A stretch of 64,000 nt of DNA from contig JAVTVY010018998.1 of assembly GCA_036873755.1 (NCBI GenBank), forward strand, positions 1 to 64,000. Reading direction: 5' to 3'. The DNA is from Hanleya hanleyi. Lineage: Eukaryota; Mollusca; Polyplacophora; Lepidopleurida; Hanleyidae. The notes beneath the pieces are model-generated. The model ran no database searches. It was not told the DNA's origin and was given only the letters and a program-made list of their open reading frames with translations. The number at the start of each line of letters is the position of its first letter. Position 1 is the stretch's first letter. This document shows, piece after piece, positions 44,915 through 56,570 of the stretch. Made by a program: the position numbers and the translations under genes.

Positions 44915-46899
44915 ACTAGAGGTTCCGCTTTGACCCTTGAGTTGCCGCTCCGGCATGAAGCCTATGCTGGTTGTTTTTTTGAGCAAAAACATACGTCTCC
45001 CCCAACCTCCCACCTTGCCTTGAATGGGCACATAATTTAAGGGAAAGTGCTATAAAATGAATGTAGCAATAAGTATCTTAAACAAAGCTGCGTATCTAAA
45101 AATATTAATTACAAAGAAGCGATTTTCATTGTATATACATGTACAAGTAGATCAACGGTTGGACGGACACCGGACACGGATGAATGCATGCACACATACA
45201 CTAAAACCTGATCAAATGCGGGGGCTATCCCAATGAAGCTTCCATCCAAGTTTGGTGAAATTCCATCCAATAGTTCTCAAGATATCTTGCAGACAAAGCC
45301 TGTACAAAACATGTACAAGCAGATGGACGGACGGACGGACACAGAACGAATGCATGCACACACACCAAAACCTAGTCAAATGAGGGGGCTATCCCAATGA
45401 AGCTTCCATCCAAGTTTGGTGAAATTCTGTCCAGTAGTTCTCCAGATATCTTGCAGACAAGCCCTGTATATACATGTACAAGTAGATGAACGGACGGACG
45501 GACACCGGACATGGACGAATGCACGCACACACACCAAAACATAATCACATGAGGGGGGCTATCGCACTGAAGCTTCCATCCAAGTGTGGTGAAATTCCGT
45601 CCAGTAGTTCTCAAGATATCTTGCAGACAAGGCCTGTATATACATGTACAAGTAGATGGACGGACGGACGGACACCGGACACGGATGAACGCATGCACAC
45701 AAATCAAAACCTAGTCAAATGAGGGGGCTATCCCAATGAAGCTTTCATCCAAGTTTGGTGAAATTCCATCTAGTAGTTCTCCAGATATCTTGCAGACAAG
45801 CCTGTATATACATGTACAAGTAGATGGACGGACGGACGGACACCGGACACGGATGAATGCACCCACATACACCAAAACCTAATCAAATGAGGGGGCTATC
45901 CCACTGAAGCTTCCATCCAAGTGTGGTGAAATTCCGTCCAGTAGTTCTCAAGATATCTTGCAGACAAGGCCTGTATATACATGTACAAGTAGATGGACGG
46001 ACGGACGGACACCGGACACGGATGAACGCATGCACACAAATCAAAACCTAGTCAAATGAGGGGGCTATCCCAATGAAGCTTTCATCCAAGTTTGGTGAAA
46101 TTCCATCTAGTAGTTCTCCAGATATCTTGCAGACAAGCCCTGTATATACATGTACATGTAGATGGACGGACGGACAACGGACACGGATGAATGCACCCAC
46201 ATACACCAAAACCTAATCAAATGAGGGGGCTATCCCAAAGAAGCTTCCATCCAAGTTTGGTGAAATTCCGTCCAGTAGTTCTCCAGATATCTTGCAGACA
46301 AGCCCTGTATATACACGTACAAGTAGATGGACGGCCGGACGGACACCGGACATGGATGAATGCACGCACACACACCAAAATCTAATCAGATGAGGGGGCT
46401 ATCCCACTGAAGCCTCCATCCAAGTGGGGTGAAATTCCGTCCAGTAGTTCTCAAGATATCTTGCAGACAAGGCCTGTATATACATGTACAAGTAGATGGA
46501 CGGACACCGGACATGGATGAATGCACGCACAGTGTCACACACACCAAAATCTAAACAAATGAGGGGGCTATCCCACTGAAGCTTCCATCCAAGTGGGGTG
46601 AAATTCCGTCCAGTAGTTCTCAAGATATATTGCAGACAAGGCCTGTATATACATGTACAAGTAGATGGACGGACGGACGGACACCGGACACGGATGAATG
46701 TACGCACATACACCAAAACCTAATCAAATGAGCGGGCTATCCCAATGAAGCTTCCATTCAAGTTTGGTGAAATTCCATCCAGTAGTTCTCAAGATATCTT
46801 GCAGACAAGGCAAGGGGACGGACAGACAGGCAGACAGACAGACAGACAGACAGCACAAACACTAGATGTCTCCCCCCAACATAGTTGGGGGAGACATAA
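44915..46899 (-). mobile_element. Hairpin-headed, Helentron-like element, copy II (reverse orientation)
   Basis: Reverse complement of the family at 17,434-19,814: it starts ACTAGAGGTTCCGCTTTGAC, holds about ten units of 160-170 bp and ends with the hairpin (TGTCTCCCCCCAAC, complement, GACATAAT). It lies cleanly inside one unit of the 43,550-47,170 array, between GCTGAAAA and AATCCCAACC, which delimits its ends to within two or three bases. Confidence 0.8.
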
Positions 46900-47170
46900 T
46901 AATCCCAACCGTCCTCTCACCAATGTCAAGGCACACCCCAAGTTTGAAGTTGATCAGTTAAATCTTTCACGAGTTATTGTCCGGACAAGAAAATGTAAGA
47001 TCCAACTGCTTATAATCCAAAATGGCTGACGGCGGCCATAATGGATTATGCACTTTGGCGAAAAACAATCCCAACCGTCCTCTCACCAATGTCAAGGCAC
47101 ACTCCCAAGTTTCAAGTTGATCGGTTAAATCGTTCACGTGTTAATTGTCCGGACAAGAAAATCTTACGGA
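46900..47170 (+). repeat. Tandem array of 43,550 resumed
   Basis: Two further units with AATCCCAACCGTCCTCTCAC and GGCGGCCATAATGGATTATG; the last one breaks down near 47,165. Confidence 0.8.
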
Positions 47171-47275
47171 ATTTCGGACACCGGTGTTTTCTTATTCTGA
47201 AATTCAAAGGAGATCTATTCAGAATCAAAACAAACCTCCAATACTCCAATACCTTACATGTTATTTTCATAGTGC

Positions 47276-49476
47276 CTACCCTTACAGACTTGAGGTGTAC
47301 ACCTCAAGTTGAGGTGTACCTGAGGTGTACACCTCAACTTGAGGTGTAGTTGAGGTGTACCTGAGGTGTACACCTCATTTTCTTTTTCAAGGTGTATACA
47401 CCTCAAGTACACCTCATGGACTTTGAAAAAATATTTTTGTAATTTACCTACACCTCAAGTACACCTTATGAACTTTACCAAAATATGCATGTACCTCAAG
47501 TACACCTCTGGAACTTTGTCAAAATATACGTGTAATCTACCTACACCTCAAGTACACCTCATGGACTTTGTCAAAAATAGATATGTTATATACTACACCT
47601 CAAGTACACCTTATGGACTTTGCCAAACTATGCATGTACCTCAAGTACACCTCTGGGACTGTCAATTAATATACTTGTAATTTTTGTACACCTCAAGTTT
47701 ACCTTGGCTTCCCATACAGATTTCACTGCCCATCAACATGATCAACTTAATGTTTTATTTATATTTTAAAGTACATTTCTTAGTTCATTTAAGCGCTATA
47801 TTTTAAAATAAATCAATAAATGGGTTGGCTAACTGTAAATCTCATACACCCTCTATGAATAAAAGAACCACTTGACAGGTCATACCTTGTTTTCCAGTTT
47901 ACAATACATAAAATCTACTTCTGCTATTTCTTGTGTCACCTGCATATACATTCTCAGCTGGAGCTCTTCTTTAATTATTTTATTAATACTTTTTAACTCT
48001 ATGTCTCAGTTGGATGTTCCTGCCTTAGTCTAATATTCTATTGTAACATACACCAATTCAGTCTGACAGTTTGAAATAAGTACATCCCTTGTTTTAATTA
48101 ACAAATAATAATTAACAGTGAGTGATACCTCATAAACTTTGTCAACATATTTATATACTTGTAATTTACCTACACCTCAAGTACATCTCATGGACTTTGC
48201 TAAAATATGCATGTACAAAAGTATACAAGTATGTACTTATACCTCATAATTTATCTACATCTCAAGTATTTCCTACACTCCACCGTAACAAGCTTGGCAT
48301 GAACATAAGATACAGTTATCCACCTACACCCAAGATATATGGTGGACTTGGTGGAAAGGTTTGTCATGAAATTGAGCATAATATACCATCCACTTATTGT
48401 AAATAATTGCCAGCACAATCGTTTATTCATACTCGCTAATTACTCGTTTTGTATCCCAAAATAATGAAAATACTGTTATACGATCCCTTTCTAAATGATA
48501 AAAAAAATATACATACTCGCTAAATAGACAAAATATTGCTGAACATGGCATTAAATTTAATTTTTTCTTTACATGTCTATGCTGGATCATCATTCTGGCA
48601 TGAATGTTACTTTAAATTACCTACACCTCAAGTACACCTCATTGACTTTGTCAAAAAACATGTACCTCACTTTTAAATTACCTACGTACACCTCAAGTAC
48701 ACCTCCTGAACTTCTAAACAACATGAAAAATGTTATGTAAACTCAATTTTTATTTTATTTTTATTATTATTTTGACACCAGGACACTAATACATCAAACT
48801 AAAACCTGCTGTAACATTCTTCTCTTCAAATTATCATAGCAATCAGTTAATGGGCACTGTTGTATAATTTACAGAGAAACTATTGTTAATCTCATGCAAA
48901 CTTTGGCACCTGTGGATATGTTGTCAACCATCCAGATATATTTCCAAAATGGATATGTTAACTGTCACTTCCCAAATACATTGGTCCCTTGTATGCTTTT
49001 GCATTGGAATCCTCTGTGTGGCAATTGGGGCACTTGTGAGCCAATGTTGAAGCTCCTTTATATAAGTGTGGTGCTACCATTTTCCGACATACACGGTCAC
49101 CTTCCCCTACTTTCAAGTTTGGCTGCTCATATGTTAGTTGTAGGCTTTGTAGCGAAAAATGCTGCAGTAAATTTATTGTAGGAGGAGGATGGGGATCAAT
49201 CTACTGAGTGGTGTTCACTAAAAAATGAGAATACAAATATGCCTGGTACCTATTTTCAATGGTGGTATGAATACATTTTTCAAAATTGGATATGCCTCAA
49301 GTACACCTCAGTTAGTACCTCACCTGAGGTGTACTAATTTGCATATTTCGATACTCCTCAACTACACCTCATCTACTCCTCAACTACACCTCATCTACTC
49401 CTCAAATACACCTCATAATATCTGAGGGTACACCTCACAGGTACACCTCAACTACACCTCAAAGCAGTAAGGGTAG
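47276..49476 (+). mobile_element. 2.2-kb element rich in GAGGTGTACACCTC palindromes
   Basis: The ends CTACCCTTACAG and CAGTAAGGGTAG (one mismatch as inverse) are followed inward by TTGAGGTGTA on both strands. ACACCTCAAGTACACCTC words cluster at 47,290-47,700, 48,170-48,260, 48,620-48,720 and 49,290-49,460. The middle is AT-rich, with an unrecognised 95-codon frame (48,894-49,181). It has no transposase, so it is probably non-autonomous; the superfamily is unknown and no target duplication is evident. Confidence 0.65.
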
Positions 49477-50134
49477 TCACATTGTTACAACATTGCAAGC
49501 CCAACCTCATTGTGCTTTGAAAAAAACCCAAAAAAAAACCACATGAGGTATTGGAGATTTTCTTTGATCCTGAACAGATTTCCTTAAAATTTCAGAATAA
49601 AAATGCACAAATTACATATAGATACTGTGGAGAATTTCACTTCTCTAAGAAAACCTGGCTCCGATAGCCGAAAATCACATCCCATCATAATGTGAGATAG
49701 AAACTTCCGACGAATCTCCGTTGGTAATGCATTAGCGTCAGTGCAACAACAACAACAACAATGAACTTGCGTTGATTTATTGGGTTTGCCATACCTTTCG
49801 CTATCTTCCATGATGTATATTTTAGAGGACTTGTTATGCGAGACACCCGTTTGTACTGGCCGACAACCACAGTTCATTTTACAACTGAAAACTGAATTCC
49901 ATCATCGGATGCGTTGGCAGGAAGCGCAAACACATGGGCACTACTTTCGTTTTTGACTACTTTCGTTTTTGACAATCTCACAGGTTCCTACAATTCTGTT
50001 ACAAGACAAAGTACAAGTTGCCCTTTTCCGATAAAACAGGCGTTTATTATCGTTCAAATCCAGTTTGATAACTTTTAGACGAACTAACAAGTCGATTTTC
50101 ACAGTTTTCATGTCGGACTATTTTTTCTCAACAG
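49477..50134 (+). other. Upstream flank of the orphan exon
   Basis: It contains a short CAA run (49,747-49,762) and a minus-strand frame (49,584-49,877) beginning MNCGCRPVQTG that I do not recognise; its Cys run comes from the CAA repeat. The stretch ends in the acceptor TTTTTTCTCAACAG. Confidence 0.35.
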
Positions 50135-50293
50135 CGTAGGGATACGACAATTAGCCGAGCCAGGCAATACCGTACTACTGAATATGCAGAGGAATATAGA
50201 CTTCTAGACCAAACCAATGACCAGTCATTCACTACACTGAACCAGTGGCTGAAATACAACTTTACTATGGAGCTCTTGATTGGCTACATGCCA
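50135..50293 (+). CDS. Orphan internal exon candidate, unrecognised product
   Basis: The segment has exactly 53 codons, open in only one frame, between a strong acceptor (TTTTTTCTCAACAG) and a consensus donor (GTAAGTG). It encodes an Arg/Tyr-rich start (RRDTTISRARQYRTTEYAEE) and LNQWLKYNFTMELLIGYMP. Codon content looks like host coding sequence. I cannot name the protein and found no partner exons in the window; neighbouring exons may lie in unseen sequence or the region may be a fragment. Confidence 0.4.
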
Positions 50294-50332
50294 GTAAGTG
50301 TATGTAAATCAGTATGAAAGTGGGCCTAATGT

Positions 50333-50828
50333 TAGCTAAATAATATATAGCCCTCAAGAGTATGAGGGCTATAGGTCGGCCCCAGTCACCTCCAGCGAGG
50401 GTTTTAGATAATTTTATTACGAATCACCCACCTCTGAAACTGCCGTACATCTAATCTCTATCCCCTCCTGCCCACTATTTTAAAATCTTGAGCACTATTG
50501 TGAAATAGTAACGAATATATCGCCGTCTGAATTTTCCAGTCGAATTCCACTTTAAACGCGCCATGTTAACCATATACAGTGACGTCACCAACATGGCGGC
50601 GCAGAGAGTCGAAGTTCACGACTGGAAAATTCAGACGGCGATATATGCGTCACTATTTCACAATAGTGCTCAAGATTTTAAAATAGTGGGCAGGAGGGGA
50701 TAGAGATTAGATGTACGGCAGTTTCAGAGGTGGGTGATTCGTAATAAAATTATCTAAAACCCTCGCTGGAGGTGACTGGGGCCGACCTATAGCCCTCATA
50801 CTCTTGAGGGCTATATATTATTTAGCTA
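50333..50828 (+). mobile_element. Foldback (Mutator-like) MITE with perfect 9-bp target duplication
   Basis: The two halves are near-perfect inverse copies of about 200 bp (outermost TAGCTAAATAATATATAGCC) around a short centre with ACCAACATGGCGGCGC. GCCTAATGT flanks it exactly (50,324-50,332 and 50,829-50,837). Long inverted ends with a 9-bp duplication fit Mutator-like elements. It lies just past the donor of the orphan exon. Confidence 0.85.
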
Positions 50829-50837
50829 GCCTAATGT

Positions 50838-51194
50838 ATGCATACTTGGGGATCCCTTTTTAGAAGACTGGAAAATGATAGAAAAATATAAAAAAATGTA
50901 AAAAAATAATTAATGACCGGTTAGAGCTGAAAGTTTCAAAGGCACAAGTGAAAAATAAAAGGATCATAACCTGTAAGTTTCAAGAACTTCCTCGCAATAG
51001 TTTTCAAGATACGGCTCGGACAGACGGACAGACACACTGCTAGGGCCACAACAATACTCCTGAGCCCGTAGGGCTGAGGAGTAAAAAACAAAAGGGCTTA
51101 AGAGCCATTCCCTGATCTTAATTATTCTTTGTCGATGTCATTATCACGCTAAGTCTGAAGTGAAAAACAAAAGGGCTTAAGAGCCATTCTCAGA
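50838..51194 (-). mobile_element. Truncated hairpin-headed element, family D
   Basis: On the minus strand: TTTTTTACTCCTCAGCCC, loop, GGGCTCAGGAGTATTG (hairpin 51,056-51,082), then GTCTGTCCGTCTGTCCGAGC and TATCTTGAAAACTATTGCGA. It is the same order of parts as families A and B but with only one unit left. AAAAACAAAAGGGCTTAAGA occurs twice (51,084 and 51,161). Confidence 0.5.
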
Positions 51195-51385
51195 TAATAG
51201 CGATCCTGGCGGCTGGGCGGTGGTTATTACGGAGAGTTATCGCCCGCTACGCGTCCAAGCGAAACGATCAGCCAGCCCACTCAGCTGTGCCTAGCAGACG
51301 ATAGAAGTGGTATGAAACGGAAATAAAGACAAAGGCGATCCTAGCGGCCAAGGCCGGAACCCTGTATTGTGCAACTCCCGCATTC
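51195..51385 (-). repeat. Inverted partner of 42,622-42,810
   Basis: Reverse complement of that repeat, starting CGATCCTGGCGGCTGGGCGG and ending AACTCCCGCATT. Confidence 0.75.
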
Positions 51386-51940
51386 ATACAATCAGGAATA
51401 AAAAGGGGGTCAAAGTCTTCATGTTCAAACTTGCATGGGAAATATAAAAGTGGCAATTTGAAATTTCGATTTTTTAGGAAAATGTAGGAAATATAGGAGG
51501 CACTTGTACATGCAGACCTGCATTATGATTTACTCATTGACTAGAGAGATCTGATGGGCACTGATGATTTCTCACTGTTCCACCGAGCAGCTCCGTATGA
51601 ATCAGATCTTGCAGGTCAATTTGAAATGAAGTTTACATGTATAATTTCCTCAAAAAAATAAATAAATAAATTACAGGATTATTATCAGATCATTGTTGCG
51701 TTTCACCACGGTTGGGTCTGCACCATCATGCAGTCATTGGAGGTTCCTCAAAACCTAATGAAAATGCATTTGAATCAGCGAAGACCATGATTAGCCAATC
51801 AGCTATCCGTTTCACAAAGATTGCTGCCATTGCTTGTCCCTCATGAGCTGTTCCAGTCAACATGGTCAAGGGCAAGGTATGAAACTATTCCCCAACTTTC
51901 TGATTGATGTGCAATCGGAAACTGTTGACTGCATACTTAA
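51386..51940 (-). other. 3' flank of the ASB-like gene
   Basis: Presumed 3' UTR and downstream sequence of the minus-strand gene. No clear AATAAA was found on the minus strand close to the stop. Nothing else was recognised. Confidence 0.3.
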
Positions 51941-53365
51941 TTACCACTTGTCTACATACATGACACTGTAATCAATGATCTCCTTATAGACTGGTTCCGG
52001 TAACATGTCCGCAAGCACTGAGGCACTTTCGTTGATTGGTGCTTGAAGTGAAGCTCTCACGGCAATACAACCAAGCTGTGTGAGCTTTCTGGGTTGCTGA
52101 AGTAACTCCAGTATGCGAGTTAGCTCTCTTTTGTCCTTACCATAAAGGAGCTGTGGAGGCTTCCACAAATATTTCCAGGCAGATAGCTCTGCTCGTTGCA
52201 GACTATTGAGCCTTTTTCTTTTCTTCATGAAAGCCTCCTTGACTTGCACTAAGACCTCTTCTGTCGCAGAAGCACCTGCAAAAGCGAGCAGCCTAACTCC
52301 TCGTAAACCTGTCTTGTACTTCTTCCATCCTCCTCTATATCTTCTATCTTTATCCGTCATCTTCACCACCCTCAGAAATTCCAGTAGTGCCACATCTATG
52401 GCTGTTCTGTTTTCTTTATTTCTCGCGTTCAGATCAACCTTACGATGGAGCAGGTATCGAAGTTTATCGCAGTCCAAACTTTTTGCTGCGACATGTAGAA
52501 TTGTATTTCCACTAAAATCAGATTTCAGGGACAGATCAGCGCCATTGTCAACCAAAAATTCCAACATGTCACATTTCGTGTCAGCTGAAGTGCATGCTGC
52601 ATCTATTGCGGTTTCGCCAACTCGGTCACGTTCATGGATATCCGCACCATGGTCGAGCAAGGTTTTTATCATCCTTTTACTGTCATTCATGCGAACCAAG
52701 TGAACAAGGTCATCAACACAAATCTTGCCCCCAACTGTTAACAGGTAGTTAACCAATCGGATTCTGCCTATGATAATGTTATCATGCAAAATTTCATCCA
52801 TTGGTTCTCCTGAGTTAGCACCCGACTCCACCAAAAACTTGACAATTTCAACATTTCCAGCCTTGGCGGCACTGTCCAAGGGCAGAATGTTTGAGTAGCA
52901 GCCAGCGTTCATGTCTGCCCCAGCCTCGACCAAACATTTCACAAGCTCTAGATTGTCTGTCGCGCATGCTTGATGTAGAGCAGTGTTTCCCACATGGTCC
53001 AAGGCATTGATATTGGCGCCGCGAGCTAGTAGCTGCTTTATCATGTGGATGCCGCCTGTGTGGCGCTTCGCTGCCAGTGACAACACAGGAGTAAATGTGT
53101 AGATGTTGGGATCTGCCCCAGCCTCTAACACCATGTCGAAAATATCTTTATAGTAATATGTACATGCCTGACACAACAGCGTGATCCGCTTACTGCCCTG
53201 CCCTGTAATCATGTTTATGTCTTTGACACATTGTAACATCTTCTCCACATCTGCCTTTACTTTGAGTCGAATGAAAGCACAGAGTATTTCCACTTTCCCC
53301 TTCTCCAGTTTGGCCAGTTCAGCTGCAATATCGACCATTTTACTGAGCGGTCCACGTTCGTCCAT
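51941..53365 (-). CDS. Ankyrin-repeat protein with SOCS-box-like C-terminus (ASB-like)
   Basis: The product is 474 residues in one exon, starting MDERGPLSKMVDIAAELAKL. Ankyrin repeats fill about residues 80-340: TPVLSLAAKRHTGG, NALDHVGNTALHQACATDN, LELVKCLVEAGADMNAG, GETAIDAACTS, LEFLVDNGADLSLK and GNTILHVAAKSLD. Residues about 425-466 look like a SOCS box: PRKLTQLGCIAVRASL with the LPEP of a Cul5 box. The usual BC-box Cys position aligns with Gly, the Cys being one residue later. Proteins of this type recruit substrates to Elongin B/C-Cullin 5 ubiquitin ligases in the cytoplasm. A pyrimidine-rich acceptor (CATTTCAG, at about 53,380) lies just upstream of the ATG, suggesting a spliced 5' UTR. 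An ankyrin-only protein is the alternative. Confidence 0.8.
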   Translation of the reverse strand: MDERGPLSKMVDIAAELAKLEKGKVEILCAFIRLKVKADVEKMLQCVKDINMITGQGSKRITLLCQACTYYYKDIFDMVLEAGADPNIYTFTPVLSLAAKRHTGGIHMIKQLLARGANINALDHVGNTALHQACATDNLELVKCLVEAGADMNAGCYSNILPLDSAAKAGNVEIVKFLVESGANSGEPMDEILHDNIIIGRIRLVNYLLTVGGKICVDDLVHLVRMNDSKRMIKTLLDHGADIHERDRVGETAIDAACTSADTKCDMLEFLVDNGADLSLKSDFSGNTILHVAAKSLDCDKLRYLLHRKVDLNARNKENRTAIDVALLEFLRVVKMTDKDRRYRGGWKKYKTGLRGVRLLAFAGASATEEVLVQVKEAFMKKRKRLNSLQRAELSAWKYLWKPPQLLYGKDKRELTRILELLQQPRKLTQLGCIAVRASLQAPINESASVLADMLPEPVYKEIIDYSVMYVDKW

Positions 53366-56300
53366 TTCACTGAATATTCTGAAATGATGAAACGAAAAAT
53401 GTTCAAAACAAATAACTGCACATCATTCCATGTTGGTTTGTTATTTTGGGGTAAGTTTTGATCATTCTAAAATAGTCAATATTGACCATGCTTTTGTGGA
53501 TAATAGACGTCCCAGTAGTCCCATAATTTTCAGATATTTATCCTCAATATATTCGTGAGGGCTTGTAACATACTTGGGGGGTCAAAAGTGACAAATAGTA
53601 TCGGGGATTGTTAAAGAGAGGGATATGGGTCAAGCATTCTTGAACTGAACTATGTCTCACCCAGATATGGTAATGACTAATTTGTAAAATTATTTCAGGT
53701 ACGGTAATTCCCCTAATAAATTTATCACCGGAAGTGATATTTGAGGTGGCAAAACAGAGGGATGATCGATTCATTGCAACTGAATGAAAAGTGGCACATG
53801 AAACCTTGTTAGCAGGAGATGAATCAGCAAGAGCCCAGTTTCCAACACCAACAAAAATCGTGGAAACTGTGTCAGCGTATAATTGAGTTGTTTCAAATGC
53901 TGTTCAAGCAGCCAGGCTTTGATGAAATACAATCCGGTTAAATTATAGTTTGTGAATACTCAAGCATAATGAGCTGAATTACACCATTATCAAACACAAT
54001 CTACCCATTTCAGGCATTTGATAAACAACAAGTGAGAAATGACTACATTGTAGTCAAAACCTGCGGCAGTGGCAATAATACAGTGAAAGGCATATCAGCG
54101 GAGATAGTGGTAAATGTAGAACAAGCGCCATCTGCCAGTGTTTTCATGCCAAGGGAAGTAATTTTCAACTTCTAACCCACAATTGTAGGAATTGCGTAAT
54201 AGGTCTGATACAATATATGTATATTCACTTTCCCCGTTCAAAATCCAACGGTTTTGACTAGTCCGTGCCGTCTATTTTGAATTGACAGACGAAGTCACAA
54301 TGATCGCTTTGGCAATGTCTTGGTACAAGTATCATGTATGCCAAGTTTCAAAACATTCGGTTCAGCTGTTGCTTTTTGCAAATAAAAAAAGCTTTCAAAT
54401 ATTTGGAAATCCAAATAAATTTCAAGGATTTAATCGTAGCGCGAAAATCGACGCGCTTCAGTCACCCTTCTCGCTTACTTTGCCGAGCAAACTGGAAAAT
54501 TTATATTTCCTTAAGTTAATTTTCAATGAATTTAGTATCAGGTCCATCTCTTTGATCTGTGAAACTATGGAAGGGGGTTGAAGGCTTTACCCAACTGTCC
54601 AAGGGGCATAGTTACACTTTTCACTATTCAAATTGAGGCCTGTGACAGTATTGATATTTGATTAGAATAATTAATTAAGTTTCTGCATTTACGTGTGTTA
54701 TCATCTGCAAACTGAATACCTTGACACTCTTTTCCATGCAGCAAGTCAATGGTTTGCTCCTTCTATATAAATGATTAACTATTTAATTCTTAGGAAATAT
54801 CATCTCATGTTCGACCAAGCCTTTTTGAAGGTTGCTTATTTTATTAATTTCTTTTTTTAAAAATAAAATTCTGCAAATAAGAAACATTTCTAGTCAGTAT
54901 CTATGGATATCTCCCTATACTCAATTCGCGAATATGTTTGTCACTAATTCATTCCGAAGGTGATTTATGTTCGAAATGTCAGGGCTAGTTCACTGAACAA
55001 GGTTTGTGTGCAAGAGAATTATGTCGAATTCTCGTTATTATCTTTTGGTACATCAATTATTGCATTCACGAAAACGGCTGCCAAGTTAAAGTCAATATGA
55101 AAGGCATCTAAGTATCAAACTCAAAAACTCCTCCGGGAAATAAGGCCCAAGCTTTTGACAACGAGGTCAAACAGATCGCTTTTATAGTCAGCATCTGCTA
55201 ATATATGACGTAATTCCATTCGTAAAACTGATTGACAAAGTAACGTAAATTGTGAAGTGTAGAACCAGTAAATTCTAGCCGAAATGGGCTCTGACTTGAG
55301 AGAATGATATGAAATGCAATATGTTTCTGCCCATTATCTGCTGATACACATAAGTATTGAATCCACGGGAGTGAATCTAAAGGGATTCTGAGTGCCGAAG
55401 AGGACGAGAACATCAATACCAGCGAAGCGAGTCCCTGGCTTGCGAGAATGAGGATAGAGAGCGTGTTCCGAAAGAGGACCATTCAAAATAGCCATGTGCC
55501 AAAGTTCATACTTGTAACTATGATGTATTGTTCGCTCATAGGGTTGTCTAACTCATTAAATACAAAATAGTGATTTCTGTATAAAAAAACCAGTTGCGCA
55601 TAAAGTCAGTTTTGAGTATTATCAATGAGTCGGTTTCGCTAAGACAGTAAGTTCATCTCCAGTGATTGGAGGGTCATTGTTTCGATTCCCACAGAGGGTT
55701 AACTTATTCTTCCTTTCAAAACATATTTCCATATATGCGAATTGCTTGGGGGGATAAAGTTAAACATGATACCAAATTGTCATTTCTATAAGTTAAACAT
55801 CTTTATTCGACGAAAGTTGGTGAGTTTGTCCCTAACTTCTGAAACGTAATTGTTGCGTTTGTTTTTATGATGCATGATCTATAATTTGATACCAAGTATT
55901 ATTCAATGTTAATCATAATGACAATGCGTTGCTTATCTACTTCTTCACCAATTTGTGAATTATCTAGATTGGGTAGATAAAATGAGTTATAGATGTAGTT
56001 AACTTATTTTTCAACTTACTAAGGCAGTCGCCTATCACTGTATGCAAATTAGCCGAACCACTGACACGGTTGCGGCTCATCTTCCTTGGTATATAGTCAA
56101 TTCAAGGATCTTAAAAATTATATACGTGTAATTACTGTTCAGTGAAAATGGTAATATCTGAAAACAATGACTGATGTGTCGATCGACAGCTTTTTTTTTA
56201 GCGTGTTGACGTAAGAGAATTGATGTCTGAATGGAATTCAACGAAGCAATAATTCATTCCACCAAATATAGTTGCAAATGAATTCAAATGTGCCTGAAGA

Positions 56301-56459
56301 CAGGGTTGTCATGTGATATCGGAGGTTGAAAAGAAAAGTGTGGCAGAGATCACACTCTCTTAGCGCATGCGTATTTCAAAAAGTCACAAGAACAACAAGA
56401 ACAACAACAACGCGAGCCTCTCGTAGACCTGCGTGCCGCAGGTAAAAACAAAGGAGCAG
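53366..56459 (-). other. Upstream region of the ASB-like gene, no coding content recognised
   Basis: A 3' splice acceptor on the minus strand at about 53,380 implies a non-coding 5' exon somewhere to the right, which I could not place. A patch at 55,625-55,695 with GTTTCGATTCCCAC looks like a degenerate tRNA-derived sequence. The rest is AT-rich unique sequence. Confidence 0.35.
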
Positions 56460-56467
56460 TCTCCATT

Positions 56468-56570
56468 CACAGGTGCTTCTATCTACCGTTCTATGTTCCA
56501 CCCCCCAACCCTATACTATATCGTATAGGGTTGGGGGTGGAACATAGAACGGTAGATAGAAGCACCTGTG
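56468..56570 (+). mobile_element. 103-bp foldback MITE with perfect 8-bp target duplication
   Basis: Almost the whole element is one hairpin: CACAGGTGCTTCTATCTACC and its complement, arms of about 48 bp, with a loop near 56,516-56,522. TCTCCATT flanks it exactly (56,460-56,467 and 56,571-56,578). The 8-bp duplication suggests hAT-type mobilisation. Confidence 0.85.

Noticed and set aside
48894..49181. 95-codon frame in the palindrome-rich element
   Set aside because: No recognisable motif; composition fits chance in AT-rich DNA.
51781..51895. Possible first exon with ATGGTCAAGGGCAAG before a GTATGA donor
   Set aside because: Only five codons, a weak donor and no partner exon; it is also antisense to the 3' flank of the ASB-like gene.
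55625..55695. tRNA-like sequence with GTTTCGATTCCC
   Set aside because: No cloverleaf can be formed; at best a degenerate SINE remnant.
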